64,000 nt of DNA from Novosphingobium sp. Gsoil 351 (GCF_009707465.1 NZ_CP046120.1:2819501-2883500); one strand, 5' to 3'; counted from the first letter of the stretch, positions 18,298-29,203 are shown. Made by a program: numbers and translations. Notes: a model not told the origin generated them from the letters alone.

Positions 18298-20136
18298 TCA
18301 AGCCGCTTCCTTCTTGCGCCCCGCCTTCTTGCGCTCATGCGGGTCGAGCAGGGCCTTCCTGAGGCGGATGCTCTTGGGCGTCACCTCGACCATTTCGTCA
18401 TCGTCGATATAGGCGATCGCCTGTTCCAGGGTCATGATCCGCGGCGGGGTCAGGCGGATGGCGTCGTCCTTGCCGGTGCTACGGAAGTTGGTCAGCTGCT
18501 TGGACTTCATCGGGTTGACTTCGAGGTCGTCGGGCTTGGCGTTCTCGCCGATGACCATCCCCTCGTAGACCTTGTCCTGCGGGCGCACGAACAGGCTGCC
18601 GCGCTCTTCCAGCATGTTGAGTGCGTAGCCGACCGCCTCGCCGGTGCCGTTGGAGATCAGCACTCCGTTCTGGCGGCCTTCGATCGGGCCGCGATAGGGG
18701 CCGTACTTTTCGAACAGGCGGTTCATGATCCCGGTGCCGCGGGTGTCGCTCAGGAACTCGCCGTGATAGCCGATCAGGCCGCGGCTGGGGGCGCTGAAGG
18801 TGATCCGGGTCTTCCCGCCGCCGCTGGGGCGCATGTCGGTCATCTCGCCCTTGCGGCCGGCCATCTTCTCGACGACCGTCCCGGCGTATTCGTCGTCCAC
18901 GTCGATCACGACGGTCTCGTACGGCTCGGTGCGCTTGCCGTCCTCCTCGCCGAACAGCACGCGCGGGCGGCTGATGCCCAGCTCGAAGCCTTCGCGACGC
19001 ATCGTCTCGATCAGCACGCCGAGCTGGAGTTCGCCGCGCCCCGCAACCTCGAAGCTGTCTCGGTCGGCGGATTCGCTGACGCGGATGGCGACGTTGCTTT
19101 CGGCCTCGCGCAGCAGGCGGTCGCGGATCATGCGGCTGGTGACCTTGGTGCCCTCGCGCCCGGCGAACGGGCTGTCGTTGACCGCAAAACGCATCGACAG
19201 CGTCGGCGGATCGATCGGCTGGGCGTGAAGCGGTTCGCTGACCGAAGGGTCGGCGATGGTGTTGGCGACGGTCGCGGTGGTCAGGCCGGCGATGCTGATG
19301 ATGTCGCCCGCGCGCGCCTCGTCCACCGGCACGCGCTCGAGGCCACGGAACGCCATGAGCTTGGAGGCGCGGCCGGTCTCGATCACTTTGCCGTCGTTGT
19401 CGAGCGCGTGGATCGGGCTGTTGACCTTGATCGTTCCCGACTGGACCTTGCCGGTCAGGATGCGGCCGAGGAAGTTGTCGCGATCGAGCAGAGTGACGAG
19501 GAACTTGAACGGCCCGTCGAAATCGGCGGCGGGCGGCGGGACGTGCTCGACGATCTTGGCGAACAGCGGGGTCAGGTCGCCCTCGCGCGCGTCCATGTCC
19601 TCGCTGGCGTAGCCGTTGCGGCCGCTGGCGTAGAGCACGGGGAAATCGAGCTGCTCGTCGTTGGCGTCGAGGCTGACGAACAGGTCGAACACCTCGTCGA
19701 GAACTTCGGCGGCGCGGCCGTCGGCGCGGTCGATCTTGTTGACCACGACGATCGGCCTCAGCCCCAGCGCCAGCGCTTTGCCGGTGACGAACTTGGTCTG
19801 AGGCATCGCCCCTTCGGAACTGTCGACCAGCAGGATCACCCCGTCGACCATCGACAGGATACGCTCGACCTCGCCGCCGAAATCGGCGTGGCCGGGGGTG
19901 TCGACGATGTTGATGTGGGTGGTGGTGCCGTGGTGGTCGTCCCACTCGACGCTGGTGCACTTGGCGAGGATGGTGATCCCGCGCTCTTTTTCGAGGTCGT
20001 TCGAATCCATCGCCCGCTCTTCCACGCGCTGGTTGTCGCGGAAGGTGCCGGACTGGCGGAACAGCTGGTCGACCAGCGTGGTCTTGCCATGGTCGACGTG
20101 GGCGATGATCGCGATATTGCGCAGCGGCGCGGACAT
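18298..20136 (-). CDS. typA: Ribosome-associated translational GTPase TypA/BipA
   Basis: A 612-residue translational GTPase. The start [20 protein letters not shown] carries the G1 P-loop, followed by [14 protein letters not shown] (G3) and [10 protein letters not shown] (G4). EF-G-like domains II, III and V and the TypA-specific C-terminal domain follow ([38 protein letters not shown]). TypA binds the ribosome under stress or low temperature and helps 50S assembly. The ATG at 20136 gives the canonical N-terminus; the C-terminus has an added Lys/Arg-rich tail. Confidence 0.97.
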   Translation of the reverse strand: MSAPLRNIAIIAHVDHGKTTLVDQLFRQSGTFRDNQRVEERAMDSNDLEKERGITILAKCTSVEWDDHHGTTTHINIVDTPGHADFGGEVERILSMVDGVILLVDSSEGAMPQTKFVTGKALALGLRPIVVVNKIDRADGRAAEVLDEVFDLFVSLDANDEQLDFPVLYASGRNGYASEDMDAREGDLTPLFAKIVEHVPPPAADFDGPFKFLVTLLDRDNFLGRILTGKVQSGTIKVNSPIHALDNDGKVIETGRASKLMAFRGLERVPVDEARAGDIISIAGLTTATVANTIADPSVSEPLHAQPIDPPTLSMRFAVNDSPFAGREGTKVTSRMIRDRLLREAESNVAIRVSESADRDSFEVAGRGELQLGVLIETMRREGFELGISRPRVLFGEEDGKRTEPYETVVIDVDDEYAGTVVEKMAGRKGEMTDMRPSGGGKTRITFSAPSRGLIGYHGEFLSDTRGTGIMNRLFEKYGPYRGPIEGRQNGVLISNGTGEAVGYALNMLEERGSLFVRPQDKVYEGMVIGENAKPDDLEVNPMKSKQLTNFRSTGKDDAIRLTPPRIMTLEQAIAYIDDDEMVEVTPKSIRLRKALLDPHERKKAGRKKEAA

Positions 20137-20258
20137 AGAACGTTCCAATAATGCGGGAGCAGGGCGAGGCGCACCCCGCGATTGCCGCGCGCCCCTAGCC
20201 GCTATCGCATCAAGTCGCAAGGTTGCGGGAGCACGGAGGCTCGCTTAGTGGGCGCGCC

Positions 20259-22859
20259 ATGAGGCACACCATCACCGCGACGCTGTTCGCTTCCGCCACC
20301 CTCCTCGTCTCGCCCGCCCGCGCTCAGGACGCGGCGCCCGCTGCCGAAGCCGCCGAGGAGGAGGTCGCCACCCCCGCCACCGATCCGGTCGAGAGCGGCG
20401 ACCAGGGCAACGACATCATCGTCACCGCGACCAAGCGCGAGCAGACGCTCCAGGAAATCCCGGTCGCGGTCAGCGTCACCACCGCCGAGACGATCGAACG
20501 CGCCCAGATCCGCGATCTCAAGGACCTGTCGAGCGTGGTCCCATCGCTGCGGGTCAACCAGCAGGCGTCGGCGACCAACACCAACTTCATCATCCGCGGC
20601 TTCGGCAACGGCGCCAACAATCCGGGGATCGAGCCCAGCGTCGGCGTGTTCGTCGACGGGGTCTATCGCAGCCGCTCGGCCGCGCAGATCGGCGACCTGC
20701 CCGACATCCAGCGGGTCGAAGTGCTGCGCGGGCCGCAATCGACGCTGTTCGGCAAGAACGCATCGGCCGGCGTGATCTCGATCGTCACCCGCGAGCCCAA
20801 GTTCACCTTTGGCGGCAATGTCGAGGCGAGCTATGGCAACTACAATGCGATCGTGGTCAAGGGCGTGGTCACCGGGCCGCTGAGCGACACCATCGCGGCG
20901 AGCATCGCCGGCGGCTACAACAAGCGCGACGGCTATGTCCGCGATCTCGGCCCCGCGGGCGGCCGGGTCAACGCGCGGGATCGCTGGTTCGCGCGCGGCC
21001 AGGTGCTGTTCCAGCCCGACGACGCGTTCACGTTCCGGGTGATCGCCGACTATTCCAAGATCGACGAAGTGTGCTGCGCCGCGGTCAACCTCCAGCGTTC
21101 GGCGGCGACCACGCTGCTCGAAGCGCTGGGCGGCAAGGTCAACGACTTCCGCACGCCGTTCGCCGATGTCGTCTACAACAACGCGCCCTCGACCAACGAC
21201 ATCGCCAACTACGGCATCTCGGGCCAGGCCGACTACGCCTATGGCCCGTTCAAGCTGACCTCGATCACCGCCTATCGCCGGGTCAAGGCGCTCAATGGGC
21301 AGGATTCGGACTTTTCCAGCGCCGACCTGATCGGCAACAACTTCCAGAACGTCAGGCTCGATACCTTCACCCAGGAACTGCGTCTGGCGACCGACCTCAA
21401 CGGCCCGGTCAACGCGCTGATCGGGGCGTTCTATTTCAAGGAAAAGGTCAAGCAGTTCAACGCCATCCCCTATGGCACGCAGTTCCGGCCCTATGCCAAC
21501 CTGCTGATCCAGGGCGCGAGCGGCGGGGCGCTGAGCGTACCGGTGCTCGAGCAGACCTTCGGCGCGCTCGAGGGCAACCCGGCCAAGTACCTCGGCCAGT
21601 TCTTCGCCGCGGGGCAGGGCTTCACCGAAAACTACCGCCTCAACAACGACGCGTTCTCAATCTTCGGCCAGATCGATTTCGAGATCGCCGACGGGCTGAC
21701 GCTGACCGGCGGGCTCAACTACACCCACGACAAGAAGCGCTACCGCACCAACGTCGTCTCGACCGACGTGTTCTCGGGGCTCGATCTCGACGATCCGCGC
21801 TACGCCCCGTTCCGCAACCAGTTGCTGCTGGGCGGCGCGCTGGCGCAAGGCGTGCCGTTCGCCGCGGCGCAGGCCTTCGCCAACGCCAACCAGAACAACC
21901 CCGCCGCCAACCCGCTGGCGGGTTTCCGCGGCTTCCAGTTCCTCCCGCCGTTCCAGAACGTGCCCAACGCGGTCGAGCCGGGCAAGACCAACGACAGCGA
22001 CTTCAGCTACACCGCGCGGCTCGCCTATGACGTCAACGCTCACGTCAACGTCTATGCGAGCTACGCCACCGGCTTCAAGGCGAGCTCGATCAACCTTTCG
22101 CGCGACAGCCGCCCGACGCCTGCGGATTTCGCGGCGATCAAGGCAGGGGGGTTCGCGGTGACCAACCTGACCTCGGGGACGCGCTCGGCCGGGCCGGAGA
22201 ACTCGACCGTCTACGAGCTGGGGCTCAAGGCCAACTGGGGCGTGGTCTCGCTCAATTTCGCGGCGTTCAAGGAGATCATCAGCGGCTTCCAGTCGAACGT
22301 CTTCACCGGCACCGGCTTCGTTCTCGCCAACGCGGGCAAGGAATCGGTCAAGGGCTTCGAATTCGAAAGCCAGGTGCGGCCGATCGATCCGCTGACCCTG
22401 ACCTTCGCGCTGACCTACCTCGACCCTACGTACGACAGCTTCAAGCAGTCCGCGCTGGGCGACATCAGCGGGTCCACGCCCGCCAGCATCCCGCCGCTTT
22501 CGGTGACTTTCGGGGCGAGCTACGACCACGAGTTTGCGGGCGGCGATCATTTGATCCTGCGCGGCGACTTCCACCACGAAAGCGACGTCGCGATCGCCGA
22601 GGGCCTGCCCGGCTTCCGTTCGCTAGGCACCGCCGCCGCGGTCGCCGCCGCGCGTCCGTTCCGCCGCCAGGTCGACGATCTCAACGCCTCGCTGACGTAC
22701 GCGATGGACAACGGGCTGGAGCTTTCGGTCTGGGGCCGCAACCTGCTCGACGACCGCACCATCGGCACGATCTTCGATTCGGTCGGCCAGCAGTTCTCGA
22801 TCTCCGGCTACCCCAACCAGCCGCGCACCTACGGCGTGAGCGCGCGCTACCGGTTCTGA
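20259..22859 (+). CDS. TonB-dependent receptor (first)
   Basis: An 866-residue outer membrane receptor, divergent from typA. A signal peptide ends SPARAQ. The TonB-box-like segment is DIIVTATKREQTLQEIPVAV, the plug domain has VDGVYRSRSAAQI and IQRVEVLRGPQSTLFGKNAS, and the beta-barrel ends in the terminal aromatic YRF needed for assembly. It belongs to the large sphingomonad receptor group with a VTATKREQ box. No substrate-processing genes flank it, so its ligand cannot be inferred. Confidence 0.95.
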   Translation: MRHTITATLFASATLLVSPARAQDAAPAAEAAEEEVATPATDPVESGDQGNDIIVTATKREQTLQEIPVAVSVTTAETIERAQIRDLKDLSSVVPSLRVNQQASATNTNFIIRGFGNGANNPGIEPSVGVFVDGVYRSRSAAQIGDLPDIQRVEVLRGPQSTLFGKNASAGVISIVTREPKFTFGGNVEASYGNYNAIVVKGVVTGPLSDTIAASIAGGYNKRDGYVRDLGPAGGRVNARDRWFARGQVLFQPDDAFTFRVIADYSKIDEVCCAAVNLQRSAATTLLEALGGKVNDFRTPFADVVYNNAPSTNDIANYGISGQADYAYGPFKLTSITAYRRVKALNGQDSDFSSADLIGNNFQNVRLDTFTQELRLATDLNGPVNALIGAFYFKEKVKQFNAIPYGTQFRPYANLLIQGASGGALSVPVLEQTFGALEGNPAKYLGQFFAAGQGFTENYRLNNDAFSIFGQIDFEIADGLTLTGGLNYTHDKKRYRTNVVSTDVFSGLDLDDPRYAPFRNQLLLGGALAQGVPFAAAQAFANANQNNPAANPLAGFRGFQFLPPFQNVPNAVEPGKTNDSDFSYTARLAYDVNAHVNVYASYATGFKASSINLSRDSRPTPADFAAIKAGGFAVTNLTSGTRSAGPENSTVYELGLKANWGVVSLNFAAFKEIISGFQSNVFTGTGFVLANAGKESVKGFEFESQVRPIDPLTLTFALTYLDPTYDSFKQSALGDISGSTPASIPPLSVTFGASYDHEFAGGDHLILRGDFHHESDVAIAEGLPGFRSLGTAAAVAAARPFRRQVDDLNASLTYAMDNGLELSVWGRNLLDDRTIGTIFDSVGQQFSISGYPNQPRTYGVSARYRF

Positions 22860-22865
22860 CGTTTT

Positions 22866-22898
22866 GATCCTCCCCGTCGCTGCGCGACAGGGAGGATC
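22866..22898. terminator. Perfect hairpin after receptor gene
   Basis: GATCCTCCC (22866-22874) pairs with GGGAGGATC (22890-22898), with an inner GTCGC-TGC-GCGAC hairpin. It lies 6 bases past the receptor stop. There is no T-run, so it may act as a 3' mRNA stabiliser rather than a classical terminator. Confidence 0.55.
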
Positions 22899-22991
22899 GG
22901 CACCCTCCGCGCTATGCGCAAAAGCACTTGTCGTTTGAAATCGCCGGGATAGCTTCGCCCCGCTCGCGAGAGCTTTGAAGGGGGACTATCG

Positions 22992-23444
22992 ATGGAATGG
23001 ATGCTGATGCCGCTGCGGCGCTATGCCGAATTCACCGGCCGTTCGCGGCGCATGGAATTCTGGATGTTCGCGTTGCTGATGGTCATCGTCGAACTCGTCT
23101 GCTTCGCGCTGATGCTAGGGGGAGGGTTCTCGCTCGCCTCGATCGAGGATCCGACCGCGACGCCAGCCATGCCGGGTCCGGTGTTCTGGCTGGGCGCCGG
23201 GATGCTCGGAATATTCGCGCTGGCGATCATCGTCCCGGCGATCGCGGTCACGGTTCGCCGTCTCCATGATCGCGACATGTCGGGCTGGTGGTACCTGGGG
23301 TTCGTGGTTCTCTCGATGGTCCCGGTCGTAGGTTTTATCGCGAGCATCGCGTTCTTGGTGATCATGTGCCTGCCCGGCACCCCCGGTCCCAACCGCTTCG
23401 GTCCCGACCCGCTCGACCCGACCAGCGCCGAGGTCTTCGCGTAA
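22992..23444 (+). CDS. DUF805 membrane protein
   Basis: A 150-residue membrane protein of the DUF805 family. The typical N-terminus (MLMPLRRYAEFTGRSRRMEFW) is followed by helices in MFALLMVIVELVCFALML, WLGAGMLGIFALAIIVPAIAV and FVVLSMVPVVGFIASIAFLV, the signature VRRLHDRDMSGWWYL, and a C-terminal PGTPGPNRFGPDP. The function of the family is unknown. It is a single gene followed by palindrome copy B. Confidence 0.9.
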   Translation: MEWMLMPLRRYAEFTGRSRRMEFWMFALLMVIVELVCFALMLGGGFSLASIEDPTATPAMPGPVFWLGAGMLGIFALAIIVPAIAVTVRRLHDRDMSGWWYLGFVVLSMVPVVGFIASIAFLVIMCLPGTPGPNRFGPDPLDPTSAEVFA

Positions 23445-23454
23445 CCTCACTTGC

Positions 23455-23538
23455 CCCGCTCATGTCGAGCGAAGTCGAAATCCGCAGCGCTAGGCTGGGC
23501 GTAGCGCGTCATCCCTCGACTTCGCTCGGAATGAGCGG
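23455..23538. repeat. REP-like palindromic element, copy B
   Basis: The left arm (23455-23478) shares CCCGCTCATGTCGAGCGAAG with the palindromic consensus of copy A at 15123-15208. The right arm (23516-23538) is its inverse with a few mismatches, and the spacer is about 37 bases. It lies between convergent genes, 8 bases before the stop of the permease gene. Confidence 0.8.
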
Positions 23539-23546
23539 AACCTGGG

Positions 23547-26078
23547 TTACAATTCCCGCAGCGCCTGCGCCGGTTTCGCGCGCAGCAGCGGCAGCGAGCC
23601 GGCCAGCGCGAAGATCAGGATCGTGGCGATGCCGATGCCGAGCACGCCCAGCACGCGCGGCCAGTCGGGCAGCCACTCGAATTCGAACAACTGGACGATC
23701 ACCAGCCACGCGCCGAAGCTGCCCAACCCCAGCGCGATAGCGGCGAGCAGCAGCGTCAGCAGCCCGTATTCGGCCAGTTGCAGCCCGAGCAACTGGCCCC
23801 GGCTCGCACCCAGCACGCGCAGGATCACGTTGTCGTAGAGGCGGCTGGCGCGGACCGCGGCGATGGCCCCGACCAGCACCGCCAGCCCGGCGAGGATCGC
23901 GACGCTCGCGGCCGCGAGGATCGCGGTCGACATCTGGCTGAGGATGTCGCGCGCGCGGCTGACCACCGGGCCGATCTCGATCACCGAACTGGCGGGCAGG
24001 GCGCGGACAAGGTTGGACAGCAGCGCGCGGCTGTCCGCCCGGCCGCCCAGCTCGACCGTGGCGGCCAGGTTGTGCGGGGCGTCCTGAATCGCGTTGGGGC
24101 TGAACACGAGGACGTAGTTGAACCCCAGCGAATCCCAGTCGATCCGCCGGAAGCTGGCGATGGTCGCGGTGCGCTCGACCCCGAGCAGGCCGATGGTCAG
24201 CTTGTCGCCGAGCTTGAGACCGATGGCATCGGCGAGATCGGCGTCGACCGAAACCAGCGGTTCGCCGGAGTAGCCCTTCGGCCACCACTTGCCCGCGGTC
24301 AGGACGTTGCCGGGGGGCAGCGCATCGGCATAAGTCAGCCCGCGCTCGCCCCTCAGCGGCCAGGCGCCGTCGGGGATGGTGGCGAGATCGGCGACGCGCG
24401 TCATCGCGTTCGCCGGGCCATAGGCGAGGATCGCGCCGCGCAGCGCGGGCACCGTGCGGATCGTCGCTTGCGGGGCGGCGGCGCGTACGATCCGAGCGAA
24501 TTCGCCCGCCTTGGCCGGGGGCAGGTCGAGCACGAAATAATCGGGCGCGCGCGCCGGGACGCGGCTGGCGATGTTGGCGTCGAGGCTGGTCTCGACCCCG
24601 GCGAGCAGCACGAACGCGCTCAGCCCGAAGCCCAGCGCGGTGACCAGCGCCCCAGTCTGCGCGCCGGGGCGGTGAAGGTTGGCCAGCGCGATCCGCAGCA
24701 GCGGCGCGCGCGGGCGGGGCAGCGCGGCGGCGAGGCGACGCAGGCCCCAGCCGAGCGCGGCGAGCGCGCCGAACAGCACCGCGGCTCCGCCGAGGAACCC
24801 GGCGCTCAGCAGCGGTTGGTCGGCGCGCAGCAGGATCAGCGCGGCGAGCAGCGCGAGGCCTCCGCCGACCGGCAGCGCCAGCGCGCGCCAGTTCGGGTTC
24901 GGCGGCGAGACCCGCGCGCGCATCAGCGCCATCGCCGGAAACTCGCGCGCGCGGATCAGCGGCGCGGCCGCAAAAATGGCGGCGATCAGCAGCCCCGCGG
25001 TGGCGGCGAAGGCCAACGAGGGCACATCGATCACCAGCCCCGGCGCGACCGGCAGCAGGCTGCCCAGCGCCGCGCCGAGCAGCGGCGTCACCGCCACCCC
25101 CGCAACCAGCCCCGCGCCGATCCCGACCAGCGCCGCGACCCCGATCTCCAGCGCGTGGATCCGCGCGATGTCGCCGCTGGTCGCGCCCAGCACCTTGAGC
25201 GTGGCGATCCCGGGCCGCCGCGCCTCGAGCCAGCTTCCGACGCCGTTGGCGATGCCGATCCCGGCGATCGCCAGCGCGGCGAGCGCGACCAGCGCCAGAA
25301 ACTGACCCATCCGGCCGACGAAGCGATCCAGCCCCGGACTGGCGCGGCTGCGGTCGCGCAGCTCCCACCCGGCGTCGGGGAAGTCCTGCTTGAGCCGCGC
25401 GGCGGCGGCTAACGGGTCGGCGGTCGCGGCCATCTTCACGCGGGTCTTCGAGCGGTACATGCTGCCCGGCTGGATCAGGCCGCTGGCCGTCAGCGCGGTG
25501 TCGCTGGCGATCACCACTGGGCCCAGGGTGAAGCCTTCGCCCAGCCGATCGGGCTCGTCGGCGATGATCCCGCCCACGGTCAGCGCGACCGCGCCGATCT
25601 TGAAGCGGTCGCCGATCTTCAGGCCCATGCGGTCGGCGACGCCGGGCGCGATCCATGCGGTGAGGCCAGACGGCGCGCCGACCCTGCGTCCGCCAACCAG
25701 TTTGAGCGTTCCGTAGAGCGGCCAGGCGGCATCGACCGCCTTGAATTCGACCGGTACGGCGGTGGTGGCATCGGCCGCCGGAACCGCCATCGCCTGAAGC
25801 CGCGCTCCGGTCGAAACGGTGCCGAGCGCCTCGAGCCCGGCCATCTCGTCGGGCGAGGGCGACCGCTGCCACAGCGCCACCTCGATGTCCCCGCCGAGCA
25901 GGGCCTGTCCGCGCCCCGCCAACTCGCGTTCGATCGCCCCGGTCAGGCTGCCGATCGCCGCCAGCGCCATCGTCCCCAGGAACAGGCAGGCGAGCAGCAG
26001 CCGCAGCCCGCGCAGCGAATGCGCCAGATCGCGCCGCGCGATGCGCCACGCCGCGCGGAAGGAGAGGCTTTCAGCCAC
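23547..26078 (-). CDS. FtsX-like ABC transporter permease (YbbP type)
   Basis: An 843-residue permease with two FtsX-type membrane modules and large periplasmic domains. It starts [24 protein letters not shown], with the first helix at [19 protein letters not shown]. FtsX cores are near [20 protein letters not shown], with [21 protein letters not shown], and again near the C-terminus with [21 protein letters not shown]. It overlaps the stop of the ATPase gene by 8 bases, so the two form one MacB/Lol-like transporter operon. Family members extract or move lipids or lipoproteins; here the cargo is unknown. Confidence 0.92.
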   Translation of the reverse strand: MAESLSFRAAWRIARRDLAHSLRGLRLLLACLFLGTMALAAIGSLTGAIERELAGRGQALLGGDIEVALWQRSPSPDEMAGLEALGTVSTGARLQAMAVPAADATTAVPVEFKAVDAAWPLYGTLKLVGGRRVGAPSGLTAWIAPGVADRMGLKIGDRFKIGAVALTVGGIIADEPDRLGEGFTLGPVVIASDTALTASGLIQPGSMYRSKTRVKMAATADPLAAAARLKQDFPDAGWELRDRSRASPGLDRFVGRMGQFLALVALAALAIAGIGIANGVGSWLEARRPGIATLKVLGATSGDIARIHALEIGVAALVGIGAGLVAGVAVTPLLGAALGSLLPVAPGLVIDVPSLAFAATAGLLIAAIFAAAPLIRAREFPAMALMRARVSPPNPNWRALALPVGGGLALLAALILLRADQPLLSAGFLGGAAVLFGALAALGWGLRRLAAALPRPRAPLLRIALANLHRPGAQTGALVTALGFGLSAFVLLAGVETSLDANIASRVPARAPDYFVLDLPPAKAGEFARIVRAAAPQATIRTVPALRGAILAYGPANAMTRVADLATIPDGAWPLRGERGLTYADALPPGNVLTAGKWWPKGYSGEPLVSVDADLADAIGLKLGDKLTIGLLGVERTATIASFRRIDWDSLGFNYVLVFSPNAIQDAPHNLAATVELGGRADSRALLSNLVRALPASSVIEIGPVVSRARDILSQMSTAILAAASVAILAGLAVLVGAIAAVRASRLYDNVILRVLGASRGQLLGLQLAEYGLLTLLLAAIALGLGSFGAWLVIVQLFEFEWLPDWPRVLGVLGIGIATILIFALAGSLPLLRAKPAQALREL

Positions 26079-26802
26079 GAGTGTCGCTGGCGATCCGCCC
26101 GTCGGCCATCGTCACCACCCGGCCGCAGCGGGCGGCGAGCGCGGGGTCGTGGGTGATCACCAGCAGCGTCGCCGCGTTCTCCGCCGCCCGCGCGAAGAGC
26201 TGGTCCATGATCGCCGATCCGGTGGCGGTATCGAGGTTGCCGGTCGGCTCGTCGGCGAACAGCAGCGGCGGGCGGGCGACGGTGGCGCGGGCGATGGCGA
26301 CGCGCTGCTGCTCGCCGCCCGAAAGCTGGGCGGGATAGTGGTTAAGCCGGTGGCCCAGCCCCACCGCCTCCAGCTCGGCGCGCGCGCGCGCGGTCGCATC
26401 GGCTTCGTCGCCCGCCAGTTCGAGCGGTACCGCGACGTTCTCCAGCGCGGTCATCGTCGGCAGCAGGTGGAAGGCCTGGAGCACGATCCCGATCCGGCCG
26501 CGGCGGGCGCGAGCCAGCGCATCCTCGTCCAATGTCGAGAACGCGGCCCCGGCGACCTCGACCGTGCCCGAGCTCGCCCGCTCCAGACCCGAGAGCACCG
26601 CCATCAACGAACTCTTGCCCGACCCCGACGGACCGAGGAGCGCGACGGTCTCGCCGGGCATGATCGTCAGGTCGATGCCCCGCAGCACCTCGACCGCGGC
26701 GTCGCCCACGCCGAAGCGAAGGGTCAGGCCACTCGCGGCGATGACCGGGCCGGAGACGATCGGGGAAGGGGGAGACGCCGTTGCGGCGGTCTGGCTTGTC
26801 AC
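26071..26802 (-). CDS. ABC transporter ATP-binding protein (LolD/YbbA type)
   Basis: A 243-residue ATPase that partners the downstream permease. It has Walker [15 protein letters not shown]-loop [16 protein letters not shown], signature [14 protein letters not shown], Walker [13 protein letters not shown] and the switch His in VITHDP. The length and the '[12 protein letters not shown]' wording fit the MacB/LolD/YbbA subfamily. A GTG at 26802 is taken as the start; a second in-frame GTG lies two codons upstream. The gene is divergent from the esterase gene, 27 bases away. Confidence 0.92.
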   Translation of the reverse strand: MTSQTAATASPPSPIVSGPVIAASGLTLRFGVGDAAVEVLRGIDLTIMPGETVALLGPSGSGKSSLMAVLSGLERASSGTVEVAGAAFSTLDEDALARARRGRIGIVLQAFHLLPTMTALENVAVPLELAGDEADATARARAELEAVGLGHRLNHYPAQLSGGEQQRVAIARATVARPPLLFADEPTGNLDTATGSAIMDQLFARAAENAATLLVITHDPALAARCGRVVTMADGRIASDTRG

Positions 26803-26829
26803 GCGCACCGGATGGCATAGATTGGTTGC

Positions 26830-27549
26830 ATGCCGCAACCCAAACACCTTCCGTCCGTGTCGCAACTTGCCGCGATTTTCGCCGCTTTTGCACTGTCCTG
26901 CTGCAACAAACCAGCAACTGGGGGACCATGGCCCACGACGGCAACAGCAACCGCGCAAGCGCCGCGGCCGCCCGCCGGTCCCAAGCGGCTGATCGTCGCG
27001 TTCGGCGACAGTCTCTACGCGGGATACGGTCTGAAGCCGGGCGAAAGCTGGCCGGCCAAGCTCGAAAAAGCGTTGTGGGCCAAGGGGATTAACGCGAAAG
27101 TCGTCAACGCCGGGGTTTCGGGCGACACCACCGCCGCCGCCCGCGCTCGCCTGGCGTTCGTGCTCGACGCCCAGCCGCGAGCACCAGATCTGGTAGCCGT
27201 CGGGCTGGGCGGCAACGACATGCTGCGCGGCCTCGCCCCGGCCGAGGCCCGCGCCAATATCGACGCGATCCTGACCGAGCTCGACCGCCGCAAGATCCCC
27301 GCGCTCCTCACCGGGATGCTCGCCGCGCCCAATCTGGGGGCGGATTATGCCAAGGATTTCAACCCGATATTCCCGGCATTGGCCAACAAGCACAAGGCCG
27401 CGCTCGTTCCGTTCCTGCTCCAGCCGGTGGTCGGCAGGCCCGAACTGATTCAGCCCGATCACGTCCACCCGACCGCCAAGGGCATCGACCTGATCGTCGC
27501 CGACACGGTGGACGACGTCGCAAAGGCGCTGCCCGCTAAACCCGGCTGA
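26830..27549 (+). CDS. tesA: TesA-like GDSL arylesterase/lysophospholipase
   Basis: A 239-residue SGNH hydrolase. An N-terminal segment ([17 protein letters not shown]) looks like a signal or lipoprotein peptide. Block I is [12 protein letters not shown] with the nucleophile Ser, followed by NAGVSGDTT (Gly), [10 protein letters not shown] (Asn) and DHVHPTAKG (Asp-His). E. coli TesA is a periplasmic thioesterase/protease I/lysophospholipase. Genes next to YbbA/YbbP-type ABC operons, as here and in E. coli, are often tesA homologues. Its end overlaps the convergent recF by 14 bases. Confidence 0.88.
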   Translation: MPQPKHLPSVSQLAAIFAAFALSCCNKPATGGPWPTTATATAQAPRPPAGPKRLIVAFGDSLYAGYGLKPGESWPAKLEKALWAKGINAKVVNAGVSGDTTAAARARLAFVLDAQPRAPDLVAVGLGGNDMLRGLAPAEARANIDAILTELDRRKIPALLTGMLAAPNLGADYAKDFNPIFPALANKHKAALVPFLLQPVVGRPELIQPDHVHPTAKGIDLIVADTVDDVAKALPAKPG

Positions 27550-28594
27550 CCGCCCCCTCGCGCACCTCCCAAACCGCAGCTTCGCCCAGTATTTCCGCGA
27601 ACGGCGCGGTCTCGGTGCCGGTCAGCCAGTACTGCCCAGGTACCGCGCGCAGCCGCTCGAACAGCGCGGCGCGGCGGACCGGATCGAGGTGCGCGGCGAC
27701 CTCGTCGAGCAGCAGCACCCGCGGGCGCGCGGGATCGAGCAGTGCCGCGTGGGCCAGCACGATCGCGATCAGCATCGCCTTCTGCTCGCCGGTCGAGCAG
27801 TCCGCAGCGGCGCGGCGCTTGGCGGCGAGGGTGACCGCCAGGTCATCGCGATGCGGCCCGCTCAGCGTGCGTCCCGCGGCGCGGTCGCGGCGGCGCCCGG
27901 TGTGGAGCGCGGCGGCGAGATCGGCGCCGGTCTCCGAGGCATATGACAGCGAGGGCCGGGCGAAGGGTTGGGCAGGGGTCGCCGTCAGCGCCTGGTCCAA
28001 GGCGATCACCACCCGCAACCGCGCCGCCACCAGCGCCTCGCCGCTCTCCGCCAATTGCGCTTCGATGCCATCCAGCCATAGCGGATCAGGGTCGGCTTCG
28101 CCCGCCAGCAGCCGGTTGCGTTCACGCAAGGCCGCGTCATAGCGCGCGGCGAGCGCCGCATGGCCGGGCTCGAGAGCCAGCACCAGCCGGTCGAGAAACC
28201 GCCGCCGCGCGCCTGCGCTATCGGCGAACAGGCGGTCCATCGCCGGGGTCAGCCAGGCGACGCTCAGCCACTCGCCCAGCCGCACCGCGGGGATGTCCGC
28301 GCCGTTGCCGTGGACCACGCGGCGGCCCGGTTGGGTCGAGCGCATCGCGGTGCCCAGCGCGGTGTCGTCACCAAGCCGCGCGCTGACCGCGAAACCCCCG
28401 GTGCCATCGCCGCGGGCCATCTCGCCCAGCGCTGCCCGGCGCAGGCCTCGCCCGGGGGCGAGCAGCGACAGAGCCTCGAGCACGTTGGTCTTGCCCGCGC
28501 CGTTGTCCCCCACCAGCAGGTTGAACCGCGCGGTACCCTCGATCGCGGTGGTCGCGTGGTTGCGGAAATCTTCGAGGAGGATGCGATCGAGCAT
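27536..28594 (-). CDS. recF: DNA replication and repair protein RecF
   Basis: A 352-residue SMC-like ATPase that helps load RecA at gaps. It starts [20 protein letters not shown], with Walker [15 protein letters not shown], a signature-like [20 protein letters not shown], and Walker [12 protein letters not shown] near the C-terminus. Length and motif order are normal for RecF. No dnaN or gyrB lies next to it, so it is outside the classical dnaA-dnaN-recF-gyrB order, as in many alphaproteobacteria. Confidence 0.95.
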   Translation of the reverse strand: MLDRILLEDFRNHATTAIEGTARFNLLVGDNGAGKTNVLEALSLLAPGRGLRRAALGEMARGDGTGGFAVSARLGDDTALGTAMRSTQPGRRVVHGNGADIPAVRLGEWLSVAWLTPAMDRLFADSAGARRRFLDRLVLALEPGHAALAARYDAALRERNRLLAGEADPDPLWLDGIEAQLAESGEALVAARLRVVIALDQALTATPAQPFARPSLSYASETGADLAAALHTGRRRDRAAGRTLSGPHRDDLAVTLAAKRRAAADCSTGEQKAMLIAIVLAHAALLDPARPRVLLLDEVAAHLDPVRRAALFERLRAVPGQYWLTGTETAPFAEILGEAAVWEVREGAVSRV

Positions 28595-28666
28595 GGGCTG
28601 GCGTTAGCGGGACGCGCCGGGCGAAGCGAAATCTTTCGTTCGCGCCAAAGTTCCGATCCCAACTCT

Positions 28667-28698
28667 CGGTGAATTTTCCCAAACCGTGGTATTCACCG
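28667..28698. promoter_or_regulatory. Inverted repeat upstream of the sigma-54 promoter
   Basis: CGGTGAAT (28667-28674) and ATTCACCG (28691-28698) form a perfect inverted repeat with a 16-base spacer, about 70-100 bases before the sigma-54 element. This is the position expected for a binding site of an enhancer-binding activator such as PspF. The identity of the activator is inference. Confidence 0.5.
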
Positions 28699-28766
28699 TG
28701 TGTTCACGCTCGCAGACTCGCGCCGTCGGACCCGATGAACCCGCAGAAATACGTCATTTCCGCAAA

Positions 28767-28783
28767 TTGGCACGCCCTCTGCA
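28767..28783 (+). promoter_or_regulatory. Sigma-54 (RpoN) -24/-12 promoter
   Basis: TTGGCACGCCCTCTGCA matches the sigma-54 consensus TGGCACG-N4-TTGC, with GG and GC exactly ten bases apart. Transcription would start near base 28794, about 45 bases before the ATG of the small membrane peptide. Phage-shock operons are classically sigma-54 dependent, which fits the downstream PspC gene. Confidence 0.7.
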
Positions 28784-28838
28784 ATACCTGTTTCATCCGG
28801 CGGATAGCCCGCCCGGCACCAGACAAAGGACCAAGAAA

Positions 28839-28979
28839 ATGACTGCCATTCGTTCGTTCGCCAGCCACGCCATCGCCGCCACGACCGCCCTCGCGCTGTC
28901 GCTGGTGCTGATCAGCGGCACCGTCACCACCCCCGCCGCCAAGACCTCGGCGACCTCGGTTCAGGAGATCCTGGCATGA
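28839..28979 (+). CDS. Small single-span membrane/exported peptide upstream of pspC
   Basis: A 46-residue protein with an N-terminal hydrophobic helix (HAIAATTALALSLVLISGTV) and a short Thr/Ser/Ala-rich tail ending QEILA. An AAAGGA ribosome-binding site precedes the ATG, and the stop overlaps the PspC start in an ATGA, so the two are translationally coupled. I do not recognise the family. By position it could be the counterpart of PspB or a secreted stress peptide. Confidence 0.7.
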   Translation: MTAIRSFASHAIAATTALALSLVLISGTVTTPAAKTSATSVQEILA

Positions 28980-29203
28980 GCGACCTGCGCTTCGAAGACA
29001 CCGCCATCCGCGATGTCACCTCCGCCCGCCGCGGCTTCCACCTCGACAAGGTCAACGCCAAGTTCATGGGTGTGTGCAGCGGAATCGCCGACAGCTTCGG
29101 CTGGGACGTTACCCTGGTTCGCGTCGGCTTCGTCGCCGGCACCCTCATCGGGTTCGGCTCTCTGATCGTTGTCTACCTCGCCATCGGCCTCCTGGCCGAT
29201 TGA
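28976..29203 (+). CDS. PspC-domain membrane protein
   Basis: A 75-residue protein dominated by a PspC domain: FHLDKVNAKFMGVCSGIADSFGWD, then a membrane helix VRVGFVAGTLIGFGSLIVVYLAIGLL. PspC takes part in sensing inner membrane stress in the phage shock response. No pspA or pspF gene is in the window, so this is a minimal unit driven by the upstream sigma-54-type promoter. Confidence 0.88.
   Translation: MSDLRFEDTAIRDVTSARRGFHLDKVNAKFMGVCSGIADSFGWDVTLVRVGFVAGTLIGFGSLIVVYLAIGLLAD

Noticed and set aside
18271..20151. 626-codon plus-strand frame
   Set aside because: Complement of typA, which is complete and unmistakable.
23509..26049. 846-codon minus-strand frame in another phase of the permease gene
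   Set aside because: Strongly Arg/Ala/Gly-biased, and the alternative phase gives the FtsX-type permease with clear membrane segments.
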